Assembly (NCBI GenBank): GCA_017621195.1
Contig: JAGATO010000298.1
Location: 1-14,314 of the forward strand
DNA length: 14,314 nt
Source of the DNA: Bacillota bacterium
GTDB taxonomy: Bacteria > Bacillota > Clostridia > Peptostreptococcales > Anaerovoracaceae
Direction: 5' to 3'
Position 1 is the stretch's first letter. Every line of letters begins with the position of its first letter. Shown piece by piece: positions 14,090 to 14,314 of the stretch. The position numbers and the translations under genes were made by a program. The notes under the pieces were generated by a model. That model did not search any database. It saw only the letters and a list, made by a program, of their open reading frames with translations, and had not been told where the DNA came from.

Positions 14090-14118
14090 TTTCCAATTCG
14101 CTGACAATATGGTATAAT
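14090..14118 (+). promoter_or_regulatory. Housekeeping-type promoter of the c-di-AMP receptor gene
   Basis: TTTCCA (14090-14095), 17 bases, then TATAAT (14113-14118) preceded by TG as an extended -10 (TGGTATAAT). The expected start is near 14125, giving a leader of about 65 bases before the ATG at 14190. Confidence 0.7.
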
Positions 14119-14189
14119 ACTATATAATGAATGAGGAAGTTCAGCATATCCATCATTTGTTCACAAAGAATTGTGAAGGGGGTATTCCA

Positions 14190-14314
14190 ATGAAACTGAT
14201 TTTAGCCATTGTCGGCAAAGACGACGAAACCGATACTATCAGCGAATTGAATAAAAACCAGTATTTCGTAACCAAGCTGGCCACTACCGGTGGTTTTCTC
14301 AACGGAAAAAATAC
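14190..14314 (+). CDS. darA: PII-like cyclic-di-AMP receptor DarA/PstA (5' part, runs off window)
   Basis: The first 41 codons read MKLILAIVGKDDETDTISEL...VTKLATTGGFLNGKN. This matches the start of DarA/PstA, the trimeric PII-like cytoplasmic protein of Bacillota that binds cyclic di-AMP; the TKLATTGGFL segment belongs to its ligand-binding part, and family members are about 109 residues. GAAGGGGG lies 7 bases upstream of the ATG at 14190. An in-frame ATG at 14127 would add 21 residues but sits right at the predicted transcription start and lacks a ribosome binding site. The downstream effect of DarA is still unsettled in the literature. The gene has its own promoter after the pseudogene. Confidence 0.88.
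   Translation, partial: MKLILAIVGKDDETDTISELNKNQYFVTKLATTGGFLNGKN

Noticed and set aside
14127..14192. Earlier in-frame start of the c-di-AMP receptor at 14127
   Set aside because: It coincides with the predicted transcription start, lacks a ribosome binding site, and would add residues not typical of DarA.

Overview
The window is chromosomal DNA from a bacterium of the Bacillota, most likely an anaerobic, clostridia-like lineage of moderate GC (mid-50s percent by eye). The evidence is a WalH-WalI-WalJ-HtrA-RlmH gene order like that of Bacillus subtilis, strong AGGAGG-type ribosome binding sites, a PII-like cyclic-di-AMP receptor (DarA/PstA) at the right edge, and a sigma-54 regulator with a PrpR-like sensor and a winged-helix C-terminus. 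I see no tRNA, rRNA, CRISPR array or insertion sequence.

Left part (1-8400, all genes on the minus strand, so read right to left). A PAS-PP2C (SpoIIE-type) phosphatase and an RNase HI gene form a two-gene unit. Just upstream of it is a stretch with two possible promoters, a strong hairpin and an intrinsic terminator, which looks like a small RNA or an attenuated leader. Next comes a five-gene envelope operon: a small secreted protein, walH (yycH), walI (yycI), walJ (yycJ), and an HtrA/DegP-like membrane protease, closed by an intrinsic terminator. The WalR-WalK two-component system that normally heads this operon is not next to it. Then rlmH, with its own promoter, is followed closely by a DUF2148 ferredoxin-like gene that runs off the left edge.

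Middle and right (8480-14072). A cytoplasmic gamma-glutamyltransferase-family gene (plus) and a YtcJ-like amidohydrolase gene (minus) converge on a very strong shared bidirectional terminator. Each has a near-consensus sigma-54 (-24/-12) promoter. Next to the amidohydrolase promoter lies the obvious candidate activator, a PrpR_N-PAS-AAA+-winged-helix sigma-54 regulator, but it is wrecked. It has in-frame stops, a +1 shift in a run of seven A, and an in-frame loss of about 33 codons between Walker A and the GAFTGA loop. The two catabolic genes look intact, so this seems to be a recently orphaned sigma-54 regulon.

The right edge (14090-14314) holds a good housekeeping promoter and the first 41 codons of the c-di-AMP receptor gene.

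The main points for a second look are the two sigma-54 promoters beside a dead activator, the unexplained structured RNA/leader in front of the PAS-PP2C gene, and the Wal accessory operon without its kinase and regulator.
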